Of a stretch of DNA of 64,000 bases, positions 8,190 through 17,233 are shown piece after piece. The notes under the pieces are model-generated. The model worked only from the letters and a program-made list of their open reading frames with translations, was not told the DNA's origin and searched no databases. This stretch comes from Myxococcota bacterium. GTDB lineage: Bacteria > Myxococcota > XYA12-FULL-58-9 > JALHOP01. The translations under genes were made by a program, and so were the position numbers. Every line of letters starts with the position of its first letter. The first letter of the stretch is position 1. The DNA lies in the NCBI GenBank assembly GCA_022842935.1, contig JALHOP010000002.1, forward strand, positions 248,001 to 312,000. Reading direction: 5' to 3'.

Positions 8190-10307
8190 ATGAGCACTTT
8201 GTTGGGTCGAAAAGACCTTGGGCGCGCCGCGCCATACGTTCATCTGGCCGTCATCACCTCATGTGCTGCGGTTACAGCAGTGACACTAGTTCGTGCCGAG
8301 GTGTTCTTCTCCACACCGTGGCCCCGCACGCTTTGGCAGCAGGCGCTGATCCTGTTCGCTGTTATCGCGGCATTGACGAGCGGCGTCGCCATGACTGCGC
8401 GGATTTTCCGCCTGCGTATCGAACTGCCGATCGCAGCGCTCGCGGTTGCAATGTTCACCGTGTTTTGCGGTCTTGCCGCGACCGGCGTGGTTCTCTATTT
8501 CCTCGTTTCCGCGATTTGCCTTGCGAGGGCGTTACTCCATCGGTTTCGCAAACTCGACGAGCTGCACCTGAGTTTGCAGCTGGTTGCCGGTTGGGCAGCC
8601 TACGGGATCTTCTTCACGGTTTTTGCGCGCGCTCGCATGCACACGCCCGCGGTTCACGCCTTGCTGCTGGCCGTTCCCATAACGATCGTCGTTGCTGTTC
8701 CTGCTCTGCGGCGTGCCCTCTGGCAGCGTCTTCGCAGCGGTCTTTCTCACTCCGAACACGACCGTCCGCGTGACCTGCTTTATGTCGTTGGTCTGGTCAC
8801 CTGCGTCGTCATCATGTCGTTTCACCTGGCGGAGGTCGCACTGCCTGAGCGCTACTTCGACGCGCTCGTCATGCACCTGCACGTGCCGTCGTACGTGATG
8901 GGCCATCGCCGCTGGGGCTTCGACGTCAAGAACTACGTCTTCGCCTATATGCCGATGACGATCGACTTCTTGTACGCGCATATGTTCCTGCTTCAGGGCG
9001 AGCAGGCAGCGCGATTGCTGAACTTCGTCGCGTTCTTGCTCACGTGCCTTGCGATCTTCCAGATCGCTGCACGATGCACCTCTCGAAACGCCGCCGTCTG
9101 GAGCGTCGCTCTCTTCGCATCAATCCCAATCGCGCTCATCGAGTCGACGTCGCTCTTCATCGAGCACAGTGTCGCGTTGTTCATCGTGTCGGCGGCGCTC
9201 GCGATCGTCGCGACCGGCTTTCGCGTGTCGCTCCTCGGTCACGCGCTGGTGATGATCCTCCTCGCCGCCGCAACCGCATCGAAGCTCCACGGCGCGGTTG
9301 GCGCCCTCCTGCTCGGTGGCGCGAGCGCCTTCCTCTATTTGAGATCTCGGCCCAAGCTCGCCGAGCTCGTGAGGTTCATGTTGGTCACCGTCTGTGCCGC
9401 CGTCGCGGCGCTGTGGCCGTACATCTTGGCGTGGCGCAAGACCAGCAACCCCGTCTTTCCGTTCATGAACGCCGTCTTCAAGTCGCCGTATTGGCGCGCG
9501 GCAAACTTTTCCGACGATCGATGGGTCGGGAATCTGTCCCCTTGGATGCTCTTCGATGCGACTTTTCACACCAATCGATTCGCCGAGTGCACCGACGGCG
9601 CAGTTGGTTTCACGCTTTTTGTTTTCTTGCCCGCGGGCATCCTCGCGGCAATCTACCGACGCGACAAGATTGCGTTGTTCTCACTCGCCATGGGGCTGGC
9701 TGCGATCGTCGTAGTTGCGCAGACCAGCCAATACTTGCGTTACTTTTTCATCTTCGCGCCGCTGCTCATGGTCGGTGTTGCTCTCGCCATCGATGCTATC
9801 GGAGCTGGACGCTCGCGCGTTCTGGCGTTCGTAGGTGCTTTCGCGGTTGCGGTATTGAACGTGACGCAGTTCCCAACCGCCGGCTGGGTCGTTGGGACAT
9901 CCGACTTGCGCGCGATCTTCGATAGCGACGTGCGACGCGCGCTCGTGCTCGACCATGCTCCAGAGCGCATTGCGAACGAGGTCATCAACCACATCGCGGG
10001 ACCTTCGGCGCGGGTCATGTACTTCGCGAACCCGTTTGGCGCGCTCCTTACGGGAACCGCGGTCTATGACAATTGGTATAACACGACCCATGAGACCGAC
10101 TTTGCTGGGATCGTGTCCGAGACGGACGTTGCTTCCTTGATGCAGCAGATCAAGCCGTCCTATGTGATCTTCGATCCATACCGACTGCAGGACCCAACTC
10201 TCGCCAAGCGATATACCGCTATCGCAGACTATCTCAGCCATGATGCGACCGTAGTGACGCACGTCGGCAGGCTCACGCTCTATCGGACCGAATTCGCCGC
10301 GCAGTAG
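8190..10307 (+). CDS. Large polytopic membrane protein, GT-C glycosyltransferase-like
   Basis: 705 residues from ATG 8190. The frame is open upstream to 8013, but those codons give a low-complexity Ser/Arg-rich tract and are probably not translated. About a dozen hydrophobic segments are followed by a soluble tail of about 120 residues. The acidic loop LPERYFDALVMHLHVP after the fourth or fifth segment resembles the first periplasmic loop of lipid-dependent GT-C transferases. ATASKLHGAVGALLLG also fits that fold. A role in transferring a sugar from a polyprenyl-phosphate donor at the periplasmic face is inferred. No catalytic motif can be proven. Confidence 0.75.
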   Translation: MSTLLGRKDLGRAAPYVHLAVITSCAAVTAVTLVRAEVFFSTPWPRTLWQQALILFAVIAALTSGVAMTARIFRLRIELPIAALAVAMFTVFCGLAATGVVLYFLVSAICLARALLHRFRKLDELHLSLQLVAGWAAYGIFFTVFARARMHTPAVHALLLAVPITIVVAVPALRRALWQRLRSGLSHSEHDRPRDLLYVVGLVTCVVIMSFHLAEVALPERYFDALVMHLHVPSYVMGHRRWGFDVKNYVFAYMPMTIDFLYAHMFLLQGEQAARLLNFVAFLLTCLAIFQIAARCTSRNAAVWSVALFASIPIALIESTSLFIEHSVALFIVSAALAIVATGFRVSLLGHALVMILLAAATASKLHGAVGALLLGGASAFLYLRSRPKLAELVRFMLVTVCAAVAALWPYILAWRKTSNPVFPFMNAVFKSPYWRAANFSDDRWVGNLSPWMLFDATFHTNRFAECTDGAVGFTLFVFLPAGILAAIYRRDKIALFSLAMGLAAIVVVAQTSQYLRYFFIFAPLLMVGVALAIDAIGAGRSRVLAFVGAFAVAVLNVTQFPTAGWVVGTSDLRAIFDSDVRRALVLDHAPERIANEVINHIAGPSARVMYFANPFGALLTGTAVYDNWYNTTHETDFAGIVSETDVASLMQQIKPSYVIFDPYRLQDPTLAKRYTAIADYLSHDATVVTHVGRLTLYRTEFAAQ

Positions 10308-10379
10308 ACGTAGGCGGACCGCCCCTTGACTGTCCGAGGAACCATCAGCTAGTGGCCCCGTCTCTCGAGGAGCTCGTGC

Positions 10380-11381
10380 GTGGCGAAGACAAGCCCTGAG
10401 CACGCGAGCGACCGCGTGCAGTCGACCCCGATGCGCGTCGCTGTCGTGATCCCGTCCTATCGCGTCGCGGCGCACATCTTGGGCGTGCTCCGCCGCATCG
10501 GCGACGAGGTCGATCGCATCTACGTGGTCGATGATTGTTGCCCCGAGCACGCTGGAGATCTCGTCGAGCGCGAGTGCACCGACGCGCGGGTCAAGGTGCT
10601 GCGCCACGAGCGTAATCGCGGCGTCGGTGGCGCGGTCAAGACCGGCTACAAGCAGGCTCTCGCCGATGGCATGGACGTCGTCGTCAAGGTGGACGGTGAT
10701 GGGCAAATGCCGCCGGAGCTCATCCCGACCTTCCTCAAGCCGCTGCGACTCGGAGTGGCGGACTACGTCAAGGGTAACCGCTTCTTCAACATCGAAGACG
10801 TGCGCGCGATGCCGTCAGTCCGTCTGTTTGGAAACGCGGCGCTCTCCTTCTTCACGAAGCTATCGACGGGCTACTGGAGTCTCTTCGACCCGACCAACGG
10901 CTACACCGCGGTGCATCGCGTAGCCCTGAGCCTCGTGCCGCTCGACAAGGTGGCGGACGACTATTTCTTCGAGACCGACCTGCTCTTCCGCCTCTCGACC
11001 GCCCGCGCCGTCGTGCTCGATGTTCCCATGCGGGCGATCTACGCCGACGAGAAGAGTAGCCTGCGCATCGGGCGCATCTTGGGACCGTTCCTCCGTGGTC
11101 ATGCGCGAAACTTCCTGAAGCGCATCACCTACAACTATTTCCTGCGCGACTTCAGCGCCGCGTCGATTCAGCTGGTGTTCGGCCTACTCATGACCTCTTT
11201 CTCGGCGGCGTTCGGGTCTTACAAGTGGATCACCGCGCTCCATCAGAACGTCGCCACCAACCCGGGCACGGTCATGCTGGCCGCGTTGCCCGCCATCGTT
11301 GGCGTGCAGCTCATCCTGTCGTTTCTTTCCGCCGATATCGAGAGCCAACCCGCGACCCCGCTGCAGTCAGTCCACGACTAG
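10380..11381 (+). CDS. GT2 family transferase with C-terminal membrane anchor (DPM1/GtrB-like)
   Basis: 333 residues. The GT-A core shows VVIPSYRVA, YVVDDCCPE, NRGVGGAVKTGYKQAL and the DxD-type KVDGDGQMPPE. Two hydrophobic segments near the C-terminus (around 255-275 and 290-315) resemble the membrane anchor of polyprenyl-phosphate mannosyl or glucosyl synthases. It may make the lipid-linked sugar used by the GT-C-like proteins of this locus; this is inference. GTG 10380 is the longest start. ATG 10431 (MRVAVVIPSY) would start exactly at the first beta strand and is a strong alternative. Confidence 0.85.
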   Translation: MAKTSPEHASDRVQSTPMRVAVVIPSYRVAAHILGVLRRIGDEVDRIYVVDDCCPEHAGDLVERECTDARVKVLRHERNRGVGGAVKTGYKQALADGMDVVVKVDGDGQMPPELIPTFLKPLRLGVADYVKGNRFFNIEDVRAMPSVRLFGNAALSFFTKLSTGYWSLFDPTNGYTAVHRVALSLVPLDKVADDYFFETDLLFRLSTARAVVLDVPMRAIYADEKSSLRIGRILGPFLRGHARNFLKRITYNYFLRDFSAASIQLVFGLLMTSFSAAFGSYKWITALHQNVATNPGTVMLAALPAIVGVQLILSFLSADIESQPATPLQSVHD

Positions 11382-11400
11382 CGCGCTGTCGGCTCCAGCA

Positions 11401-12408
11401 TCACTTCGTCGCCCAGAACACCACCTGCTCACGCCCGAGCAGGCCGTGCGCATACGACCAGGTGAGTAGCGCTCGCGCCGTGGTGAAGCCGGCCGCGCGC
11501 AAGTCGTCCATGAGCTTCCAGCCGAAGTACTGGTAGCAAAGTATCCCGCCCTCTGGGTTGACGGGATCGCCATGATAGTCAGGCGGGAGGAGATGTTCGA
11601 TCGTCCCGTCAGCAGCGACTCGCGCTCGGATCAGGTGGTCGCGCTGCTGCATCAAGAAGGGCACGGTCAGGATGAGATGCCCGCCGGGCCGCAGCACCCG
11701 CGCGAGCTCCACCATGGCTTCATCGAAGCCTGGAACGTGCTCGAGCACGTCGTTCGACACGACCATGTCGAGGCTCGCGTCCGCGAAAGAGAGCTTGGTT
11801 ACATCTTCGTGGCGAAGTCCCTTCACGACTTGCCCGGGAGCGATGTCCGCTCCAACGTACTCACTCCCGATGACGTTCGGACACCTCTTGGCCAGCAGGT
11901 TGAAGAACGGGGTGACCTGCTCGGTCGCGTAGATCGCGAGCTCGTTCAGGGGACGACCGTTCGCGACGTGCTCGATGGCGAGGAACGTTGCGCGCAAGCG
12001 GCAGTTCAGACCGCTTCGTGATGAAACGACGCGCTCACGATAGTTGGGGACCAGCACGCCGGGCGAGCTCTCGGTCGCACCGTACTGGAAGTCGATGAGG
12101 AACTCGGCGCGTTCGCGCACGCAGGCGTCGTAGCCTGGATACGAATAGGGCGCTTGGTTTGCCGACAGTGCGGCCTCGAGGAGAGCACGCCGTTCGTAGG
12201 TTCGCGCCATGCCCCGCTGGTAGCGCTCATAGTTTTCGAGACTCGCGACCTCATCGAAGGTTGGCAGTGGCGGAACGGGTAGCTCCCCGAGGCCTGCAAG
12301 GACCTGTTTAGCCAGCCCGCTGGCGACTTCGCTCTCGAGACTCACAGGCGGTGGCGAGAGCTTCGCCTGATCATCCGGAAGAATCCGCGAGAGCACTTGT
12401 CGGATCAT
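11401..12408 (-). CDS. SAM-dependent methyltransferase (type 11-like)
   Basis: 335 residues from the ATG complementary to 12406-12408. A longer frame reaches 12582 but would overlap the divergent gene and add a basic, low-quality tract. The C-terminal half is a class I methyltransferase fold: EYVGADIAPG, then LSFADASLDMVVSNDVLEHV and LARVLRPGGHLILTVPF. The N-terminal 120 residues are not recognised. It is the only minus-strand gene in this part of the locus and shares a 106-bp divergent control region with another methyltransferase. The likely target is a sugar residue of the polymer, but nothing in the sequence shows it. Confidence 0.82.
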   Translation of the reverse strand: MIRQVLSRILPDDQAKLSPPPVSLESEVASGLAKQVLAGLGELPVPPLPTFDEVASLENYERYQRGMARTYERRALLEAALSANQAPYSYPGYDACVRERAEFLIDFQYGATESSPGVLVPNYRERVVSSRSGLNCRLRATFLAIEHVANGRPLNELAIYATEQVTPFFNLLAKRCPNVIGSEYVGADIAPGQVVKGLRHEDVTKLSFADASLDMVVSNDVLEHVPGFDEAMVELARVLRPGGHLILTVPFLMQQRDHLIRARVAADGTIEHLLPPDYHGDPVNPEGGILCYQYFGWKLMDDLRAAGFTTARALLTWSYAHGLLGREQVVFWATK

Positions 12409-12475
12409 GGTGGTCAACCTGGCGCGAGCGCATAGCACACGGGTTTCGCGAGCGGCAACGCGAGAGCGCCTCGCC

Positions 12476-12503
12476 TTGACATACCGGACGCGGTTTGTTT
12501 CAT
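12476..12503 (+). promoter_or_regulatory. Candidate sigma-70-type promoter for the zinc-ribbon methyltransferase
   Basis: A perfect -35 TTGACA (12476-12481) is followed after 16 bases by TTTCAT (12498-12503, 4 of 6 match to TATAAT). The predicted transcription start is only a few bases before ATG 12515, and no ribosome-binding site is visible, so a leaderless or near-leaderless mRNA is possible. Prediction only. Confidence 0.35.
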
Positions 12504-12514
12504 GCGCCGCATCG

Positions 12515-13633
12515 ATGATGACGCTGGGCCGCGAGGTCGTGAAGAAGGGGTTGCGCAAGCTTGGTCTTCTCGAGCACGCCAAGGCTGTCCGCGATCTGAT
12601 TCGGCGAACGCCGGCCCGGCTGCCGCAGCCAGTGATTGTACCGAGTGTGACGCCCGAGCCATTGGTGGTTCCGGATGCGACGCTCGAGTCAGTGGTGGTC
12701 CCGGATGCGACGCTCGAGTCAGTGGTGGTCCCGGATGCGACGCTCGACCCTTCATTTCTCGCGGGTCCTCAAGCCCCGTGCCCAGTGTGCAGCGCCCAAA
12801 GCACTCACTTCAGGACAGTCGACGGCTTCGATTTCTTCAGCTGCAGCGGCTGCGGCGTCATTCATCTCGACCCCGAGGTGCTTGCTGAAATCGATCAAGG
12901 GCGCCCGATCGTCGACTATCAAAACGACTACTGGGAGATGGAGACGCAAGCAGCGCTCGAACGCGCTCGCGGCATGGCCATCGCTCGCCTGGCGGAAGCT
13001 ATCTATCTCGCCCGCCGACCCGTGGAGCTCGCGATCGACATCGGCACGGGAACCGGCGCGATCCTCGACGAGATCATCAAGATCCTGCCAAACATGGGCG
13101 AAAGGGTCTACGGCGTCGAGAAATTCCCACCTCAAAAACACACCGCGTCCAAGAACTACGTTGTTGGCGACCTGAAGAGCGTCGGGCCCCTCAAGTTCGA
13201 CGCCGGACTTTGCATGGAGGTGGTCGAACACCTCACGCCAATGATGTTGCGCGAGCTGCTGTCTGACCTTGCCGAGCGCTCGAACCCGGATGCGTGTTAC
13301 GTGTTCAACACCGGTCTGGCCAGGTTCGCTCGCGATGAGGACCCGGGCTACGTCGATCCGTTGCGTCGCGGCCACATCATGTTCTGGACCATCGAGGCTG
13401 TGAATACCCTTGCCGCGCCCTACGGCCTGACAGCCTCGGCGATGCCAGGGCGTAACTGGTCGTTTCTTCTGGAGAAGCGGGTGGGTGCAGCCACGCCGGT
13501 CGCGGATCGGCTCTACACCCCGTTGCCAGAAAACAAACTCTTCCTGGCCGACGGCAACGGAGGCTGGGGTTTGGCCGGCATCACGGCCTTCGAGGCGCTA
13601 CGCGCCTACTATTTCTCCACTCGCCCAGCCTAG
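12515..13633 (+). CDS. Methyltransferase with N-terminal zinc ribbon and a tandem peptide repeat
   Basis: 372 residues from ATG 12515 (ATG 12518 is also possible). The frame is open back to 12407, but those codons cross the divergent promoter region. The basic N-terminus GLRKLGLLEHAKAVRDLIRR is common in sugar-locus methyltransferases. Residues 50-79 are three tandem decapeptides of the VVVPDATLES type. A zinc ribbon follows (CPVC, later CSGC), then a class I methyltransferase domain with AIDIGTGTGAILDEI and FDAGLCMEVVEHL. This arrangement is that of the type 11/12 methyltransferases found in polysaccharide loci. The substrate is unknown. Confidence 0.82.
   Translation: MMTLGREVVKKGLRKLGLLEHAKAVRDLIRRTPARLPQPVIVPSVTPEPLVVPDATLESVVVPDATLESVVVPDATLDPSFLAGPQAPCPVCSAQSTHFRTVDGFDFFSCSGCGVIHLDPEVLAEIDQGRPIVDYQNDYWEMETQAALERARGMAIARLAEAIYLARRPVELAIDIGTGTGAILDEIIKILPNMGERVYGVEKFPPQKHTASKNYVVGDLKSVGPLKFDAGLCMEVVEHLTPMMLRELLSDLAERSNPDACYVFNTGLARFARDEDPGYVDPLRRGHIMFWTIEAVNTLAAPYGLTASAMPGRNWSFLLEKRVGAATPVADRLYTPLPENKLFLADGNGGWGLAGITAFEALRAYYFSTRPA
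12662..12751 (+). repeat. Three tandem 30-bp repeats inside the zinc-ribbon methyltransferase gene
   Basis: Copies at 12662-12691, 12692-12721 and 12722-12751 encode VVVPDATLES-type decapeptides in frame. Copies 2 and 3 are near identical; copy 1 differs at its first codons. The array lies in the linker between the basic N-terminus and the zinc ribbon and probably expands or contracts by slippage without a frameshift. Confidence 0.85.
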
Positions 13634-13643
13634 CGTCCGCGTA

Positions 13644-13658
13644 CGTCTAACCTAGACG
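13644..13658. other. Perfect inverted repeat upstream of ugd
   Basis: CGTCTA-ACC-TAGACG, 6-bp arms around 3 bases, lies in the 59-bp gap between the zinc-ribbon methyltransferase stop and ugd. There is no T-run after it, so an operator or weak hairpin is as likely as a terminator. Confidence 0.35.
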
Positions 13659-13692
13659 GATCAGCGCGCTTTTGCATAGAAGCCGCGTCCAG

Positions 13693-15027
13693 ATGCGCAT
13701 CAACGTCATTGGCACCGGATACGTAGGCTTGGTCGCCGGCACCTGTCTCGCCGAGGTCGGCAACGACGTCGTTTGCCATGACATCGACGCCGGCAAGGTC
13801 GAGCGACTGCGCCGCGGCGAGATCCCGATCTACGAGCCCGGCTTGGGCGAGCTCGTGGCGCGCAACCTCAAGGACAAACGCCTCGCGTTCACGACGAATT
13901 TGGCGGAGGCGGTGAACGGCGCCGCGGTCTGCTTCATCGCCGTTGGGACTCCGGGCGACCAGGACGGCGCCGCCGATCGGCGTTACGTCCTCGAAGCCGT
14001 CATCGCGGTCGCTCGCGTGATGACCGGACCGCTGACCATCGTCATGAAGTCGACCGTGCCAGTCGGCACCTGCCAGATGATGCGGGACGTGGTGGCCGAG
14101 ACGCTGCGAGAGCGTAAGGTCAACTTCGACTTCGACGTAGTCTCGAATCCCGAGTTCTTGAAGGAAGGCAAAGCGGTCGACGACTTCATGCGCCCCGACC
14201 GCATCGTCGTTGGCGCCGACCGCGCGTCCAGCCGGGAGCTCATGACCGAGATCTACTCGACCTTCGTGCGCAACGGACACCCGCTGGTGTTCATGGATGT
14301 CCGCTCGGCGGAGATGACCAAGTATGCCGCCAACGTCATGCTTGCGACGCGAATCTCGCTCATGAATGAGCTTGCGCAGATCTGCGACAAGGTCGGCGCC
14401 GACATTATGCAGGTACGCCAAGGCATCGGTACCGACGCCCGCATCGGCATGGACTTCTTGTATCCGGGCATCGGCTATGGCGGATCGTGTTTCCCCAAAG
14501 ACGTTCGCGCCCTCTCGCGGCTCGCGGTCGAAGCCGACCTGCCGGGCAACATCCTCGACGCCGTCGATCGCGTGAACCGTCACCAGAAGGTGCTGCTTGC
14601 GAATCGCATCATTCAGCGTTTCGACGGTGATGTGCGCAAGCGCAGCTTTGCGCTCTGGGGCTTGGCGTTCAAGTCGAACACCGACGACATCCGTGAGGCA
14701 TCGGCCCTGGTGGTGCTCCGCCGCCTAACCGACGCGGGCGCGACGGTCGTTTGCTACGACCCCGAAGCCATGGCCAACGCCAAGCGCGAGCTCGGCGACC
14801 ATCCGCGCGTGCGCTTCGCTCCTGGAGCTTACGAAGCAGTCGAGGGCTGCGATGCCTTGGTGCTCGCGACCGAGTGGAGCCAGTTTCGTCGGCCCGACTT
14901 CGACCGACTCAAGGGCCTCATGAAGGCTCCACTCATCTTCGACGGCCGCAATCAATATGAGCCCGCCGCGATGCAGAAGCTGGGCTTCGAATACCACTGT
15001 ATCGGCAGACCCCGAGGACTTTCATGA
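13693..15027 (+). CDS. ugd: UDP-glucose 6-dehydrogenase
   Basis: 444 residues from ATG 13693 (MRINVIGTGYVGLVAGTCLA). The frame is open to a TTG at 13672, but the dinucleotide fold begins right after the chosen Met. The N-terminal Rossmann motif is GTGYVG. The catalytic cysteine lies in GIGYGGSCFPKDVRAL, and the C-terminal domain has LWGLAFKSNTDDIREA. It oxidises UDP-glucose twice with NAD+ to UDP-glucuronate. With the 4-epimerase at 26434 it should supply UDP-GlcA and UDP-GalA for the polymer. The stop overlaps the next start (ATGA). Confidence 0.95.
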   Translation: MRINVIGTGYVGLVAGTCLAEVGNDVVCHDIDAGKVERLRRGEIPIYEPGLGELVARNLKDKRLAFTTNLAEAVNGAAVCFIAVGTPGDQDGAADRRYVLEAVIAVARVMTGPLTIVMKSTVPVGTCQMMRDVVAETLRERKVNFDFDVVSNPEFLKEGKAVDDFMRPDRIVVGADRASSRELMTEIYSTFVRNGHPLVFMDVRSAEMTKYAANVMLATRISLMNELAQICDKVGADIMQVRQGIGTDARIGMDFLYPGIGYGGSCFPKDVRALSRLAVEADLPGNILDAVDRVNRHQKVLLANRIIQRFDGDVRKRSFALWGLAFKSNTDDIREASALVVLRRLTDAGATVVCYDPEAMANAKRELGDHPRVRFAPGAYEAVEGCDALVLATEWSQFRRPDFDRLKGLMKAPLIFDGRNQYEPAAMQKLGFEYHCIGRPRGLS

Positions 15028-17228
15028 CGCCGCAGCTCGATCTTTCCGTCGTCGTTCCCTGCTTCAACGAAGAGTTCAACATCGCGGAGCTCACCGAGCG
15101 CATCCTCGGGGTGCTCGACACCGGCGAGCTGACCGGCGAGCTCATCCTCGTCGATGACGGCTCGAAAGATGGAACGGCAGACGTCATCCGCCAGCAGATG
15201 GAGAAGCACCCAGCCAAGGTCGTCGGGCAGTTCCACGACGGCAACAAAGGCATCACCGAGGCCTGGCGCACCGGCACCATGGCTGCTCGCGGCGCTGTCG
15301 TCTGTGTGATCGACGCCGACCTCCAGTATCGCCCTGAAGACATCCTCCGCCTCCATCGCACCTTCCGCGACAGCAGCGTCGACGTCGTCCAGGGCTGGCG
15401 CAGCCCAGCCGGTCGCGCCCGTGATCAGCGCTACTGGCTGTCGCGCGGCTTCAACAAGCTGCTCAACAACGCGTTCGGCATGCAGCTGCGCGACAACAAG
15501 AGCGGCTTCGTGCTCTGCGCGAAGGAGACCTTCCTCGACATCCTGAGCTACCGCGGCACCTACGCCTACTGGCAGTCCTTCATCATGGTCGCGGCTCACG
15601 CCAAGGGCTATTCCTACCGCGAAGTCGAGACGCTCTTCGAAGCGCGCAAGCAAGGCGTCTCGTTCCTCGAGAACACCGCAGCGTACAAGGCAGCGGCGCG
15701 CAGCTTCGTCGACCTGGGTAAGGCTGTCTGGGAGTACCGCGTCAACCAGGAGCCGAACGACATCGCGCGGCAGTACCTGCGCCGCAACAACGTCGAGATC
15801 ACTGATCCGCCATCACGCGCCGCGCGACCCGCACGCTTCCGCGCGTACATGAATACGTTTTCGCAGACGCACTGGATGATCACGAAGAACGTCGAACACT
15901 ACTACGAGACGCTCAACGCGACCCAGTGGCTCTCGCCCGCGCAGATGCGCGAGCTGCAAGACGAGAAGCTCCGCCGCCTCATTCGTCATGCCTACCGGAG
16001 CGTGCCGTACTACCGCGCAAAGATGCAGGAAGCGAAGTTGCACCCCGAAGACATTCGTGGCCAAGCAGACCTTCACCGACTGCCTTTCCTGACCAAGAGC
16101 GACGTCCGTCAGCACCTGCACTTCGACATGATGCAAGAGGGCACGTCCTACGGCGACGTCCTCAAGATCTCCACCTCGGGCAGCACTGGCGAGCCGTTCG
16201 TGTGCTACGCCGATCGCTCGCAGCTCGAGTTCCGCTGGGCGGCCACCCTCCGCTCGCAGGAGTGGACGGGCTATCGCTTCGGCGACCCGACGGTGCGCCT
16301 CTGGCACCAGACCCTCGGCATGAGCAAGTCGCAGGCGTTCAAAGAGCACGCCGACGCGTGGTTTGCCGACCGTACCTTCATCCCGATCTTCGAGATGACC
16401 GACGCGAAGCTCGAGGAGATGGCGCAGCTCCTCGAGGCCAAGGCCCCCGTCCTCATCGATGGGTACGCTGAAGCGTTCGACTTCTTGGCCCACTTCCTCA
16501 AGAGCCGCGGCGGCCTGAAGGTGAGCCCCAAGGCGCTGATGTCGAGCGCACAGACCCTGCCGCGCAAGAGCCGCGAGCTCATCGAGAGCACGTTCGGCTG
16601 CAAGGTCTTCGACAAGTACGGCAGCCGCGAGTTCTCCGGCATCGCGTACGAGAGCGAAGCGCACAACGGCCACCTCGTCGTCGCCGAGGGCTACATCGTC
16701 GAGCTGCTCGTCGACGGGCGCCCCGCGAAGCCCGGCGAGGTTGGCGAAGTCGTCGTGACCGACCTCAACAACTTCTGCATGCCCTTCATTCGCTATCGCA
16801 TCGGCGATCTCGCCGCAGCGACCGACGACGCGCCGTCGAGCTGTGGTCGCGGCCTGCCGCGCATCGGCGACATCCAGGGTCGCGTGCAGTCGATCATCCA
16901 GGGCACCGAGGGCCACTTCGTGCCAGGCACCTTCTTCGCGCACGCTCTCAAAGAGTACGACTACGCCATCAAGCGTTTCCAGGTCGTGCAAGACCAGCCG
17001 GGCGCCATCAACTTCCGCATGGTCAAGGGCAGCCGCTACTCGGACGAGACGCTCGAGGAAGTCAAAGCGCTCATCCGTGAGTACCTGGGGGACAAGCTCG
17101 TCATCAACGTCGACTTCGTCGATCAGATCGAGATGGTCCGCACCGGTAAACACCTCGCGAGCATCTCGAAGCTGCCAATCGACTTTCAGAAGAAGGCCCC
17201 GGCGCTCGCGGCGCAGAAGGCAGGCTAG
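15024..17228 (+). CDS. GT2 - CapK/PaaK-like adenylate-forming fusion protein
   Basis: 734 residues in a single uninterrupted frame. Residues 1 to about 260 are a GT2 domain (VVVPCFNEEFNI, LVDDGSKDGT, VIDADLQYRPEDI). Residues of about 275-734 match the phenylacetate-CoA ligase/CapK family of adenylate-forming enzymes. That part begins with the WLSPAQMRELQDEKLRRLIR and AYRSVPYYRAKM start typical of CapK. It has the ATP loop KISTSGSTGEPF at about 380-391, then DKYGSREFSGIAYE and MPFIRYRIGDLA. CapK relatives occur in capsule loci and probably activate or transfer an acyl group. This fusion may couple sugar transfer to acyl decoration; that is inference. Confidence 0.88.
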   Translation: MTPQLDLSVVVPCFNEEFNIAELTERILGVLDTGELTGELILVDDGSKDGTADVIRQQMEKHPAKVVGQFHDGNKGITEAWRTGTMAARGAVVCVIDADLQYRPEDILRLHRTFRDSSVDVVQGWRSPAGRARDQRYWLSRGFNKLLNNAFGMQLRDNKSGFVLCAKETFLDILSYRGTYAYWQSFIMVAAHAKGYSYREVETLFEARKQGVSFLENTAAYKAAARSFVDLGKAVWEYRVNQEPNDIARQYLRRNNVEITDPPSRAARPARFRAYMNTFSQTHWMITKNVEHYYETLNATQWLSPAQMRELQDEKLRRLIRHAYRSVPYYRAKMQEAKLHPEDIRGQADLHRLPFLTKSDVRQHLHFDMMQEGTSYGDVLKISTSGSTGEPFVCYADRSQLEFRWAATLRSQEWTGYRFGDPTVRLWHQTLGMSKSQAFKEHADAWFADRTFIPIFEMTDAKLEEMAQLLEAKAPVLIDGYAEAFDFLAHFLKSRGGLKVSPKALMSSAQTLPRKSRELIESTFGCKVFDKYGSREFSGIAYESEAHNGHLVVAEGYIVELLVDGRPAKPGEVGEVVVTDLNNFCMPFIRYRIGDLAAATDDAPSSCGRGLPRIGDIQGRVQSIIQGTEGHFVPGTFFAHALKEYDYAIKRFQVVQDQPGAINFRMVKGSRYSDETLEEVKALIREYLGDKLVINVDFVDQIEMVRTGKHLASISKLPIDFQKKAPALAAQKAG

Positions 17229-17233
17229 GCTCG

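Noticed and set aside
9681-10706. 341-residue minus-strand frame spanning two genes
   Set aside because: Crosses the 10307/10380 gene boundary on the opposite strand and shows no domain.
12662-12751. Short CRISPR-like array
   Set aside because: The 30-bp units are directly adjacent without spacers and encode a decapeptide in frame.
15813-17153. 446-residue minus-strand frame
   Set aside because: Antisense to the GT2-CapK fusion, with no motif and biased Glu/Leu/Ala/Arg composition.
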